DNA of 64,000 bases, from NCBI GenBank assembly GCA_963778385.1, contig CAVZUA010000041.1:434001-498000 (forward strand). The letters are read 5' to 3'. The notes beneath the pieces are model-generated. The model was not told where the DNA came from, made no database searches, and saw only the letters and a program-made list of their open reading frames with translations. This document shows positions 26,225-34,617 of this stretch, piece by piece. Source of the stretch: DATARH01 sp963778385. GTDB lineage: Bacteria > Pseudomonadota > Alphaproteobacteria > ATCC43930 > CGMCC-115725. The translations under genes were made by a program, and so were the position numbers. Position 1 is the stretch's first letter. Every line of letters begins with the position of its first letter.

Positions 26225-27967
26225 TCAGCGAGAAACTTGTTTCCGCTGCTTCAATAGAGCAACCGCCCGCTCTCGGTCTGCTCTGCACCTTTCCGCGTAA
26301 TACGGTGCGGAAGCGAATGCAGGGAGAGCACGATCAAACGCCGCGACCGCCGCTTCCAGGCTCGCTGTCCCGCTCTCTCGCTCGCCAAGCGTCTCAAGCG
26401 CGTTGCCGAGGTTGTTCTGCGTCGCCGCCCAGTCGAGTGGCACCCGATCGCGCGTCCGCTGCTCCAGCGCCGCGCGGTAGGCCGCGACCGCCGCTTCCAG
26501 GCTCGCTGTCCCGCTCTCCCGCTCGCCCAGCGTCTCAAGCGCGGTGCCAAGGTTGTCCTGCGTCATCGCCCAGTCGAGCGGCACCTGATCGCGTGGCTGC
26601 TCCTCCAGCGCCGCGCGGTAGGCCGCGACCGCCGCTTCCAGGCTCGCTGTCCCGCTCTCCCGCTCGCCCAGCGCCCAAAGCGCGATCCCGAGGTTGTTCT
26701 GCGTCGCCGCCCAGTCGAGCGGCACCCGATCGCGCCTCCGCTCCTCGAGCGCGGCGCGGTAGGCCGCGACCGCCGCTTCCAGGCTCGCTGTCCCGCGCTC
26801 TCGCTTGCCAAGCCTCTCAAGCGCGTTGCCGAGGTTGTTCTGCGTCGCCGCCCAGTCGAGCGACACCCGATCGCGCGTCCGCTCCTCCAGCGCCACGCGG
26901 TAGGCCGCGACCGCCGCTTCCAGGCTCGCTGTCCCGCTCTCGCGCTCGCCCAGCGCCCAAAGCGCGTTGCCGAGGTTGTTCTGCGTCGCCGCCCAGTCGA
27001 GCGGCACCCGATCGCGCCTCCGCTCCTCGAGCGCGGCGCGGTAGGCCGCGACCGCCGCTTCCAGGCTCGCTGTCCCGCTCTCTCGCTCGCCAAGCGTCTC
27101 AAGCGCGTTGCCGAGGTTGTTCTGCGTCGCCGCCCAGTCGAGCGGGCCCCGATCGCGCGGTGCCACCTCCAAGACGCGCCGCCATACGTCAATTGAGGTC
27201 CTTAGGGCGTCGTTATGACCGCGCTCATCGCCGTCGCGATAAAGCGCGTCAGCCTGGCGGCTCAGATAGTCCTCGGTTTCATCCGGCTGTCCCGAAGGCA
27301 CGAGCCCCGCGGCTCGGCCAAATAAATCCGCCGCCTCCATGTAATGGCGCTCGGTCATCGCCACGCCGCCCTCGGCTGCGGTCGAGCTTGCCGCGCCAAG
27401 CATCTGGGCATCCTCCGCCGCCTGCGCCTGTTCGCGCAGTTTGCGCGCTTCTTGTGCCGCGGCAATCTGCGCCTGAGTCGCTTGCCGCAAGAATTCGTGC
27501 GCACTGGCGAAATTACCGGCATCAATCGCGGCGTTGGCCTGCCCGACCAAAGCCTGGGCCGTCGGATTGCTGGGATTAAGCGCGGCCGCCTGACTCTGCA
27601 GCCGCTTGTAGTCTGTGGCGATCTTCGTCAGTTCCGCAGCCAGCTTTTCATCGGGCACATCCTGCTCGCCGGCAATCTTCAGCAACGTCTTGGCCGCATC
27701 CGTGGTGACGCCGAGCGTTTTACTGATCGCCTCGATGCGGTCCAGCAGGGCCGTCGTGGCGCCGGTAACAGCCGCTTGGGTCACTTGCCTGAGCTGCTCG
27801 TCGGTCAGGCCGAAATTGCAGGTCACGGTGTTGTTGCTGGCATTACCGCCCGCCGCGATGCCACATGACGCGGCCGTCACGGTGCCCCCTAATGCCGCGG
27901 CGATCTTCGGGTAGAGCAGCAGGACTGCCACGAGGATGAACGGAGCGATCCGAGGCGGCCAGATCAT
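26225..27967 (-). CDS. TPR-repeat protein with N-terminal membrane anchor
   Basis: The 580-residue protein begins with a hydrophobic helix (FILVAVLLLYPKIAAAL), then the motif ASCGIAAGGNASNNTVTCNFGLTDEQ, a helical region (residues about 60-260), and six nearly identical 47-residue TPR units (about 270-551) of the DWAATQNNLGNAL...LGERESGTASLEAAVAAYRAALEE type. The ATG overlaps the stop of the upstream gene (TGATG), which fixes the start and implies coupled translation. It is probably a membrane-bound scaffold. The low divergence among units points to recent repeat expansion. Confidence 0.8.
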   Translation of the reverse strand: MIWPPRIAPFILVAVLLLYPKIAAALGGTVTAASCGIAAGGNASNNTVTCNFGLTDEQLRQVTQAAVTGATTALLDRIEAISKTLGVTTDAAKTLLKIAGEQDVPDEKLAAELTKIATDYKRLQSQAAALNPSNPTAQALVGQANAAIDAGNFASAHEFLRQATQAQIAAAQEARKLREQAQAAEDAQMLGAASSTAAEGGVAMTERHYMEAADLFGRAAGLVPSGQPDETEDYLSRQADALYRDGDERGHNDALRTSIDVWRRVLEVAPRDRGPLDWAATQNNLGNALETLGERESGTASLEAAVAAYRAALEERRRDRVPLDWAATQNNLGNALWALGERESGTASLEAAVAAYRVALEERTRDRVSLDWAATQNNLGNALERLGKRERGTASLEAAVAAYRAALEERRRDRVPLDWAATQNNLGIALWALGERESGTASLEAAVAAYRAALEEQPRDQVPLDWAMTQDNLGTALETLGERESGTASLEAAVAAYRAALEQRTRDRVPLDWAATQNNLGNALETLGERESGTASLEAAVAAFDRALPAFASAPYYAERCRADRERAVALLKQRKQVSR

Positions 27968-28284
27968 CACGGTCTGTTTGGCGGCGTGTTGGGGACCGTC
28001 CCGCAATTGATGGTATTGCCCGACGCGGTGCCCCCAGACGCCACACCGCACGGGCCCGAGGTCACGACCCGCGAACCGCTGTTGCCGCTCCACCAGGCAA
28101 TAATCCCCAAGGCGCCAATACCAAAGGCACCGATGATGACCAGCCGGAGCAGCGGCTCTCGCTGTTTGGCGGGTAACAACGACAGCTTTTGGATCGTCGG
28201 TCGCAGCAGCAGAACGACCACGCCGAGGGCAATTCCGCCCAGCCCAGCGATTTTTCCCAAGGCCGCAAGAGACGAGAGCTCCAC
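27967..28284 (-). CDS. Two-helix membrane protein coupled to the TPR protein
   Basis: The 105-residue protein has two membrane helices (IAGLGGIALGVVVLLL and LLRLVIIGAFGIGALGIIAWW) joined by a basic loop, then a short tail CGVASGGTASGNTINCG. That tail mirrors CGIAAGGNASNNTVTC in the following TPR protein. The stop and next start share one base. I know no named family; the shared motif suggests the two proteins present the same binding element on one side of the membrane. Confidence 0.65.
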   Translation of the reverse strand: MELSSLAALGKIAGLGGIALGVVVLLLRPTIQKLSLLPAKQREPLLRLVIIGAFGIGALGIIAWWSGNSGSRVVTSGPCGVASGGTASGNTINCGTVPNTPPNRP

Positions 28285-28434
28285 GGCGAATTCCCCGCGT
28301 CTAGAGGGTATCGTAAATATACGCTGTACGTCGCCTTACCACGAACGCAATACGCCAATGCTTCCGAAACTCGCCGTTCTAGGTTTTGCCCCCAGGGGTG
28401 AAGACGAGATGGCGGTCACAGTGCACGGGAGGCG

Positions 28435-28536
28435 CTAGGGGCTCGGCAGCCTTTTCAATCCAAAGTCCCAGCCCACTACGAGGAGGATGAACGTAACAAA
28501 GAGAGATGCAGTGGTCCGTTTGCTGAAATTTTCCAC
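28435..28536 (-). CDS. Tiny single-span membrane protein (33 aa)
   Basis: The frame GTG-start ENFSKRTTASLFVTFILLVVGWDFGLKRLPSP has one hydrophobic helix between charged ends. GGGAGG lies 8 bases upstream of the GTG as ribosome binding site, and a CRP-like palindrome lies 61 bases further upstream. It is too short for homology-based proof, but the combination of signals supports a real gene. Function unknown. Confidence 0.45.
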   Translation of the reverse strand: MENFSKRTTASLFVTFILLVVGWDFGLKRLPSP

Positions 28537-28986
28537 GGCCGACCTCCCTCACTATCGTTGCTTTTGCTTCAAGGTAGTCCGGCTGACGATGGCCTAACGT
28601 GATGGCGGTCACGTTTCCTCAAAATTTTTGCATGAGCAGCGATAGCTGACGACGGCACCGTTGCGCTCGTACGTAAGGCGACGTTCCCGGACATCCGGAC
28701 TGGGGCGACGGCTATCAAGCGGCGATGATCAACTACCAATTCCTCGCGCATGCCGTGTTCTCGACCGATGAAGCGATCGAGCGCATACGCCCGGCGGCGC
28801 CCTGATAGTCCGGCAGTCTCTTCCTCAATGTTGGAATTCCCATGGTCGAGAGGGGCACTTTGATCGTTTCCCGGCGCCGAGCTCGAACGTCGGCAGCTGG
28901 TTCATTAAGCCGACCTTGACCCGGACGCCCGGCAATAAGCAAGACGCGCCGAAACCGGTTCTCCGCTCGATTAGGTCGCGCTGCCG
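28537..28986. other. Intergenic stretch with a CRP-like site and a diverged repeat
   Basis: No gene is supported. It contains the palindrome at 28597, and 28905-28985 resembles 25641-25712 (TAAGCCGACC-TGA...GACGCCCGGCAA...GCGCCGAAA), probably a decayed repeat. Confidence 0.4.
28597..28614 (-). promoter_or_regulatory. CRP/FNR-family operator-like site
   Basis: ACGTGATGGCGGTCACGT is a palindrome with half-sites CGTGA and TCACG around six bases. It precedes the 33-residue membrane ORF on the minus strand. Compared with the site at 4937 the outer base of each half is changed. Confidence 0.4.
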
Positions 28987-31500
28987 TCATAACAGGAAGT
29001 CAGAGGCATGCAGGCTGTTCAACCCGACATGCTGCAAGGTGACCGAGGCGCCCGAGCTCGTGGTGATCACCGTGTCAGTGCCCACTTGCTGGCTCGCGGC
29101 CTGCACGGCAGAGAAATTTGTGAACGTGCCGTCGGTGAACCGTATCTGATCGCCGTGCGAGAAATCGACCACCGTATCGTGGCCGAAACCGACGCCGAAG
29201 ACGAAGGTATCGTTGCCGTTGCCGCCGGTCAGGATGTCATCCCCGGCGCCGCCGGTCGGGATATCGTTGCCGTTGCCGCCCGACAGAATGTCGTTGCCCG
29301 CGCCGGCGGTCAGGATGTCGTTGCCATTGCCGCCGGTCAGCGAATTGTTGCCGTCGCCGGCGATGAGGATGTCGTCGCCGTTGCCGCCGTCAAGATTATC
29401 GTCGCCGGCCGCGGCGGTCAGGGTGTCGTTGCCGTGACCGCCCGACAGCGTATCGTTGCCGCCGCCGCCGGAAATGGAATCGTTGCCGTTGCCGCCAGTG
29501 ATGAGGTCGTCCCCGGCGGTCCCGGTCAGCGTCTGATTGCCGTTGCCACCGTTAATATCGCGCCCAACGCTCAACAGGGTCCCGCCAGTACCGTCGTGGT
29601 TCAGCCGGAAGGTTAGTCCAGAAAAGTCCTGCGCGGGATCGAACTGAAGGGTGACGGGACTGGTCGACCCACCTGAAATCGTCAGCAGGTTGCCGGCGCC
29701 GAGGACAGTGGCTCCTTCGATCCCTTCCAGGTCGATGACGTCGCCCGGCGTGAAGCCGACAAAGGTCCCGTCGAAATGCCCGTCCGCCAAAAGCGCCGGA
29801 GCCAGCCGCAGAGTCTCCGAAGCGCCGACAAATTCGACATTGGCGTTCTCGCTGCCAAGCGTCCAGTCGCCACCGACCAGTCTGACGTCCTCGATATTCG
29901 TCAGACCGCTTACCGATCCGACGCCGACACCCAGCAGGTTGACCGTATCGGTGCCCATTCCGCCGTCGATCGCGCCGCTGACGGTCGAACCGGTGTACAG
30001 GTTGAACGTGTCGTCTCCATCACCCGTCGCGATGCTGCCGATGATGGTACCCTTGTTGGTAATCGTGTCCGCGAAGGTATCGGTGATCGAGATCGCCTCA
30101 CCGTCCTCGCCGTCGATCAGACCCTCGTTGTAGATCGACGTCGCCGCGAAGGCGTTCCCGAGATTGCTGTCGTCGACGGTGATGGCGCGCTGCGCGCTGT
30201 CGATGGTGCCCCCGGCAAAGTTGTTGATCGTACCGCCGCCGATCGCCAAGGCCTCATTGATGTCGGCGGATTCGGTGCCGATTGCGTGGACTAGCCCATA
30301 ATTGTCCAGTGAGATCAGGCCATCGACATCGATGCCGTCGGCATCGACGGTGCCGTCGGTGGTTCCGACGATCGTGCCGTGGTTGGTGATTTGGGTTGTC
30401 GTCGTGGCGCCGGTGTCGAGGTTGATGCCCGAACCGAGTTGGCCGGTGATCGTGCCGTCGTTACTGATCGCGACCGGATTGTCGCCGGTGATGCCGTGTC
30501 GCGCGCCGGTGATCGAGCCGTCTGCGTAATTGTTGACGGTGCCGCCGATGTTGCCCTGAAAGTCGATGCCGTCATTGCCGGTCGAGGTAGGCGTGCCGTT
30601 CAGGCTGGTGATCTGGCCATGATTGTTGACCGTTGTGTTGACCCCGGGGCGGATGGCATCGGCGTCGGCGGCGGAAATGATGCCGGTTGCTTCGTTCGTG
30701 ATCGTCACCTGCCCGAGTGGCGATACCAGATCCTTGAAGTCGATTGCCTGGCCGTTGCTGCCGCCGACACCGATCGACTTGATCGTTCCGGCGTTGTCGA
30801 CGACGAATGTGCCGACTGCCGCCGTGTCCAACGTGGTTGCGGTAATGCGGACGGCATCGCCCTGGGACTGGATCGTGCCGTCGGCGCCGTTGGTCAGGCT
30901 GAACGAAACGACATTGGCAAGGTCCGACGTATTGAGGTTGATCGCGCGGTTGGCCGACGCTGTCGCGTCAATCAGCCCGTCGTTGATCATCGTGATATGT
31001 CCGGCGCCGGGGCGGATTGCATCGTCTCCGCTCGCTCCGATGATGCCGCCTGCCTCGTTGGTGATGTTGATCACTGCGTTCGGCGACGTGATCGCGGCGA
31101 AGTCGAGAGCCTGGCCGCTGGCATGGGCGACGATCTTGCCCGTCCCGTCGACAGCGCCCGAGACCAGGAGCCCCGCATTATCGACAGTAATCGCGCCGGC
31201 AGTGACGTTGCTGTTGATCCGGAACCCGTCGTTGTTCTGGGAGATAAACCGCGCTCCGGCATGGTTGTTGAGCGTGAAGCTGCCGGGCGAGAACCCGCTC
31301 GACGTGTCGATTCCGCGTGTCGTCGCGCTGATCGTGCCGAAATTGTCGATGACGACCCCGGGGCTCGACGACCCGCCCGCCCAGGTGATGTCGGTCGTGT
31401 CGGAGAGTGTGCCGGTCGCAGCTATTGTGCCGGTATCGTTATTGCTGACGGTTTTGCCGGTCGTAACGGTTTGACCCGGGTTAACGGTGAAAGACGCCAT
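28987..31500 (-). CDS. Large RTX (hemolysin-type calcium-binding) secreted protein
   Basis: The predicted protein has 837 residues. The first 600 carry repeated short beta-strand units of the type NN-G-I-G-T (FGTISATTRGIDTSSG, NDGLIDATASANRAI), like a beta-helix adhesin. A C-terminal block has about ten GGNGND-type calcium-binding repeats, then FVFGVGFGHDTVVDFSHGDQI and the end LHASDFLL, a type I secretion signal. No type I transporter genes are near. I chose the ATG of MASFTVNPGQTV; the upstream extension is not protein-like. Confidence 0.88.
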   Translation of the reverse strand: MASFTVNPGQTVTTGKTVSNNDTGTIAATGTLSDTTDITWAGGSSSPGVVIDNFGTISATTRGIDTSSGFSPGSFTLNNHAGARFISQNNDGFRINSNVTAGAITVDNAGLLVSGAVDGTGKIVAHASGQALDFAAITSPNAVINITNEAGGIIGASGDDAIRPGAGHITMINDGLIDATASANRAINLNTSDLANVVSFSLTNGADGTIQSQGDAVRITATTLDTAAVGTFVVDNAGTIKSIGVGGSNGQAIDFKDLVSPLGQVTITNEATGIISAADADAIRPGVNTTVNNHGQITSLNGTPTSTGNDGIDFQGNIGGTVNNYADGSITGARHGITGDNPVAISNDGTITGQLGSGINLDTGATTTTQITNHGTIVGTTDGTVDADGIDVDGLISLDNYGLVHAIGTESADINEALAIGGGTINNFAGGTIDSAQRAITVDDSNLGNAFAATSIYNEGLIDGEDGEAISITDTFADTITNKGTIIGSIATGDGDDTFNLYTGSTVSGAIDGGMGTDTVNLLGVGVGSVSGLTNIEDVRLVGGDWTLGSENANVEFVGASETLRLAPALLADGHFDGTFVGFTPGDVIDLEGIEGATVLGAGNLLTISGGSTSPVTLQFDPAQDFSGLTFRLNHDGTGGTLLSVGRDINGGNGNQTLTGTAGDDLITGGNGNDSISGGGGNDTLSGGHGNDTLTAAAGDDNLDGGNGDDILIAGDGNNSLTGGNGNDILTAGAGNDILSGGNGNDIPTGGAGDDILTGGNGNDTFVFGVGFGHDTVVDFSHGDQIRFTDGTFTNFSAVQAASQQVGTDTVITTSSGASVTLQHVGLNSLHASDFLL

Positions 31501-32114
31501 GAGTGCTCCATTCCGCCGAGGGATGCTAGGGGCGAGAGGGCGGCGATAGTCCTGCCGTCCGATGACAAGACCGTGACGCCCGCCCGTTGCAGGCACCGGT
31601 CATGAAACAACTCGTTCCGAGCCGTACACGGTCCGCACGGACTTTGGCGGAGCTGGTCGGAAAAGTCGGCCTTGGGGCAGAGTAGGCAATCCGAGGCCAA
31701 CCCATTTAGCTCGCCCAGCGAATGGGAAAGTTGGGCAGCACAATCACCGACTGCTTGTAGGCTGGACCGTTCCTCGGAAGGGGTAGGCGTCGCTTGATCT
31801 TGCAGTCTCCGTCGCAGGTAGTCTTGCGCGAATCGTGTGAGTGCGTCCTTCACGGCCGACTGCTGTTCGGGATCGTCGAGAACCTGCAAAATCGGCCATA
31901 GCGGTTCGAGTGCGCTGTCCGGCACCTCCCACGTCGGTACGACCATAAAGTCCGCGTCAATTTTTTGGAGTGGTGCCAATGGCTGTGATCGCCGTCGCGA
32001 ATGACGCAACTTCAACTCCTCCAGCCGGACTGCCGTCCCGTTAGTATCAGGCAACGACCTTCCCTGATAGGGAACACGGAATTCCCTGATCCGAAGGGCA
32101 GGGAATGACGGCAT
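31422..32114 (-). CDS. Hypothetical protein, possibly truncated
   Basis: The frame (MPSFPALRIREFRVPYQGRS...) gives a plausible soluble protein for about 170 residues, with PTWEVPDSALEPLWPILQVLDD and a Cys-rich stretch CLLCPKADF...CGPCTARNELFHDRC. The last 25 codons overlap the start of the RTX gene in another frame, so the natural end may be lost. The ATG lies among TTCCCTG/CAGGGAA repeats. No family is recognised. Confidence 0.4.
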   Translation of the reverse strand: MPSFPALRIREFRVPYQGRSLPDTNGTAVRLEELKLRHSRRRSQPLAPLQKIDADFMVVPTWEVPDSALEPLWPILQVLDDPEQQSAVKDALTRFAQDYLRRRLQDQATPTPSEERSSLQAVGDCAAQLSHSLGELNGLASDCLLCPKADFSDQLRQSPCGPCTARNELFHDRCLQRAGVTVLSSDGRTIAALSPLASLGGMEHSWRLSPLTRVKPLRPAKPSAITIPAQ

Positions 32115-32208
32115 AAGCCACGAGGATCGCGGCGCTTTTGCGCCCTTGTCTTGCCCACGTTGCTCATTCAGCCGGGAGTTCCCTGTATTTTCGCTGTGGA
32201 ACAGGGAA
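32060..32208. repeat. TTCCCTG/CAGGGAA heptamer cluster
   Basis: Five heptamers occur in 150 bases: TTCCCTG at 32060, 32082 and 32179, and the reverse CAGGGAA at 32099 and 32202. The first forms the palindrome TTCCCTGATAGGGAA. The stretch up to 32528 holds no gene. Such clusters could be binding sites or recombination sites near the decayed recombinase-associated ORF at 32529. Confidence 0.5.
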
Positions 32209-32528
32209 TTGGCCTGCAGAGACGGTTTCGCTCGTGACTGCTTCCTCAGCCACCGTGGGTAATTGGTACTACTGTATTTTAGGATCGCGCGGGGTGGCGC
32301 CGAAACTGGCGCGGTTCCCGGCGGTTTGTGGCTGCGGTTATCGCATTCGGTGAGCAGAGAGCCTTAAGAGGGCATGGGCTGCGCGCCACAGTGCGGGAAT
32401 ATCTCTGTCCGGCATTGATGCACCGGCGGAACTCGGCCGGATGCGGATCGCGCTCAATGCGGCGATCGGAGCGAGGAGGCTCGCCCAGACAGGCGCGGCC
32501 ATTGGGGTCGTGACGTTTTGCGGTTACC

Positions 32529-32753
32529 TCAGACGAAGCCGAGTGCGGTTCGCTGCTCGAGCCAACTCAGCGGTAGGTGGGCGTGTTCGATCCACACAGT
32601 CGCAGTGAGGCCTTCAGGTTGTCGCCCCTCGAGGATGGCGGTGGTGATGTCCGGCGCGAGGTATGCGAGGCGGAGGACTTGACTGAAGTAGGATCGGTGC
32701 AGCTTCTCGCTCTTGGCTAGATCAGCGAACTTGCCGGAGCCATGCTTGATCAA
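32529..32753 (-). pseudogene. Recombinase-associated helix-turn-helix protein, fragment
   Basis: The 74 residues MIKHGSGKFADLAKSEKLHRSY...SQVLRLAYLAPDITTAILEG match the C-terminal part of the small HTH protein often encoded after large serine recombinases and DUF2924 genes in alphaproteobacteria (pattern SY-S-ILRLAYLAPDI-EAIL-GRQP). The N-terminal part and the recombinase are missing, so this is a relic of an element. Confidence 0.55.
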
Positions 32754-32779
32754 TAGGGCGTGGTAGCGGTGAAGCGCCG

Positions 32780-32989
32780 ATGCGAACCGTTGAGATACGA
32801 GTAGATCTCGCCAGGTTGGCCGACACTCTGGGCGCCATGCGTGAATGGCTCGATGGTCGGCGATGCGCGCTCTCGCATTTTCGTCACGCGCGTGACACCG
32901 ACAGAACAGTGGTTATCAGTGTCGGCTTCACTGCAATCGACGACACTCATGCAACTGAGTTTCGCGAACACTTCGACGGAGCACCTTAG
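32780..32989 (+). CDS. Small hypothetical protein
   Basis: The 69-residue protein MRTVEIRVDLARLADTLGAMREWLDGRR...TVVISVGFTAIDDTHATEF has an alternating helix-strand pattern and reads like a conserved short protein common in alphaproteobacteria. It is divergent from the fragment at 32529. Function unknown. Confidence 0.5.
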   Translation: MRTVEIRVDLARLADTLGAMREWLDGRRCALSHFRHARDTDRTVVISVGFTAIDDTHATEFREHFDGAP

Positions 32990-33241
32990 CCCTAGGAGGC
33001 GGCATTTCGTAGCGCCGCAGCTTAACGAACGCGGCAGGTGCGCTCGCGCTAACCGCTAAGCCGGCACGGCTCCGCGGTACATCAATGCTGGCACATACCA
33101 TCAAGTATCTGCGCAAAATCCATGTTGTTCAGTATCATGCCTTGTCGGAAAGAGACTGTCCCCTTAACTGACGATTTATTTACCCAGATAGGCACAATGT
33201 TTGTCCAAGAACCGTCTTCCTGATGCTTGAAGTCTTTTCAT

Positions 33242-33454
33242 TCAGCAAAATGATCCTGAGAAGCATCTGTGGTGATGAATAATGGTGGGATCGGTGTATT
33301 GCTGTTGCCGCCTTATATTGCATGATGTGTGTGAGCTTGCTGCGTCATTCAAACAGCTCTGAAGAGATTGGGTATTGTCAGATTCTTGCGCGGTGACGGA
33401 TACGGAAGCGGTGCTTAGTGCGGCGATAATTGCCGCCGCGATCGTCAACCGCAT
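33242..33454 (-). CDS. Small secreted protein
   Basis: The frame starts MRLTIAAAIIAALSTASVSVTA, a clear signal peptide with an A-x-A cleavage site, followed by a 48-residue mature part with four Cys and several His (CLNDAASSHTSCNIRR...IIHHHRCFSGSFC). Disulfide bonds or metal binding are possible. It follows the small membrane gene at 33507 in the same direction. Confidence 0.5.
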   Translation of the reverse strand: MRLTIAAAIIAALSTASVSVTAQESDNTQSLQSCLNDAASSHTSCNIRRQQQYTDPTIIHHHRCFSGSFC

Positions 33455-33506
33455 TCCGTTAATCCTCCCGTTCGCGTTTAAGAACAGCGTACTACTCCTC
33501 CAGAGT

Positions 33507-33713
33507 CTAGGCGCGCCTGAATCCAGCGAACAAGAGCCAAGCGGCCGTGCCATGAAAATGATAATGGTGCCCGCTGCCATACCTAACGGGGACCACCACA
33601 TCGTCGCGTAGCACACCGGGCACCCAGACGCCGACCAGCAATACCGCGATGGCCGCCGCCAATGCATTCGCAAGCGTTGGATTGCGGCTGCGCCAGCCGC
33701 CGCGCGTCTTCAT
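33507..33713 (-). CDS. Small two-helix membrane protein
   Basis: The 68-residue protein MKTRGGWRSRNPTLANALAAAIAVLL...HYHFHGTAAWLLFAGFRRA has a first hydrophobic helix, a short loop with a His-rich HHYHFHG patch and a second hydrophobic stretch. The ATG is chosen because the upstream extension lacks protein character. Unknown function; possibly co-transcribed with the secreted protein downstream. Confidence 0.45.
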   Translation of the reverse strand: MKTRGGWRSRNPTLANALAAAIAVLLVGVWVPGVLRDDVVVPVRYGSGHHYHFHGTAAWLLFAGFRRA

Positions 33714-33969
33714 GAGCACCCCCGGTGAGCACCACGATTCTAATTGAAGCGACAGGACGAGGGGAACGGTGACTGAACCTTGGTGGCGAGCCGCAGACCG
33801 GGATCCTCGAAGCCGTCGCCGAAAATATCTGCAAGGAATCGGTGGAGACTCCAAAGCGGCCCGCCGTTGGCGCATCCCCGCCACACCAGACGCAACCGCA
33901 TCGGCCTCCCCACCGGACGCGGACGCTGACACCGCCGCAACGCACCGTACGACCGACCCCGGCGACCTT

Positions 33970-34617
33970 TTAGCGCGGTGATGAGCCTTGGATCGTCAGC
34001 GAAAAAGCCGGCGGCACCGTCTTCGGCTTCGGCGGATTCGCCGCCCAGGCAAACAGCCCGAATCCTACTATCGCGAACGGTGTCGCGCAAACCAGCGCAA
34101 TAAGTAGGTTCTTGAAGCGATTTCTAACAAAGAAGAAGCCGCCATCCGCAGTAATTACGGAAATCAGCGCCTCCGATTTGTGCAAAATCGCAAGTTCTTT
34201 TTCCGTTTTGCTCTCTTGTCGGTATAGTTGTTCTGTAACCTCTGATAATCTCGTGAGATCTTTCTCCGCGGGCAGCCTTTCACTATAGCGGCTCAGCAGT
34301 TTGGCCCGGATCTCGCGGATTTCTGCGTCACTGGACGTGACGATCTCGCGAAAGGTCATGCTTTCGCGCGTAAGTACCCTGATTGCAAAGTAAAGAATCA
34401 CGCTGAGAGCCATGAATCCGACAAGAAGACCAACGGCCGCTAAACACAGCCTTACTGTATCGACAGTCGGGTCCAAGGTTCCAACGGCTGTGAGCGAGCT
34501 ACCCGCAAAGACGCCTGCGGCCGTCGCCACTACGCCACCCACTAACCACTTGGCGGTATCGCGGAGCGACTGCGCCCCGGCCGCCATCGTCGAGGCGACG
34601 GGAAGCGTCTCGCTCAT
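33970..34617 (-). CDS. Membrane protein of an unknown two-gene operon
   Basis: The 215-residue protein has two N-terminal membrane helices (WLVGGVVATAAGVFAGSSL and LAAVGLLVGFMALSVILYFAI), a long charged cytoplasmic helical domain (residues about 90-165, REIVTSSDAEIREIRAKLLSR...) and a third helix near the end (LLIALVCATPFAIVGFGLFAW). It overlaps the upstream gene by 4 bases (ATGA). The layout resembles two-helix effector membrane proteins in shape only; no family is assigned. Confidence 0.65.
   Translation of the reverse strand: MSETLPVASTMAAGAQSLRDTAKWLVGGVVATAAGVFAGSSLTAVGTLDPTVDTVRLCLAAVGLLVGFMALSVILYFAIRVLTRESMTFREIVTSSDAEIREIRAKLLSRYSERLPAEKDLTRLSEVTEQLYRQESKTEKELAILHKSEALISVITADGGFFFVRNRFKNLLIALVCATPFAIVGFGLFAWAANPPKPKTVPPAFSLTIQGSSPR

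Noticed and set aside
26330..27170. Regular DNA repeats that might suggest a CRISPR-like array
   Set aside because: The 141-bp units are coding, in frame and have no variable spacers.
26305..27579. Long plus-strand open frame rich in Pro, Arg and Ser (424 codons)
   Set aside because: It is the antisense of the TPR repeats; periodic composition and absence of domains show that it is a shadow of a repetitive GC-rich gene.
30379..31605. 408-codon plus-strand open frame over the RTX gene
   Set aside because: It is antisense to the beta-helix repeats, with no start signal and no recognisable domain.
33740..34090. 116-codon minus-strand frame between the small membrane genes and the unknown operon
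   Set aside because: It overlaps the end of the operon's membrane protein in another frame and is Arg/Gly-biased, as expected for a shadow frame.
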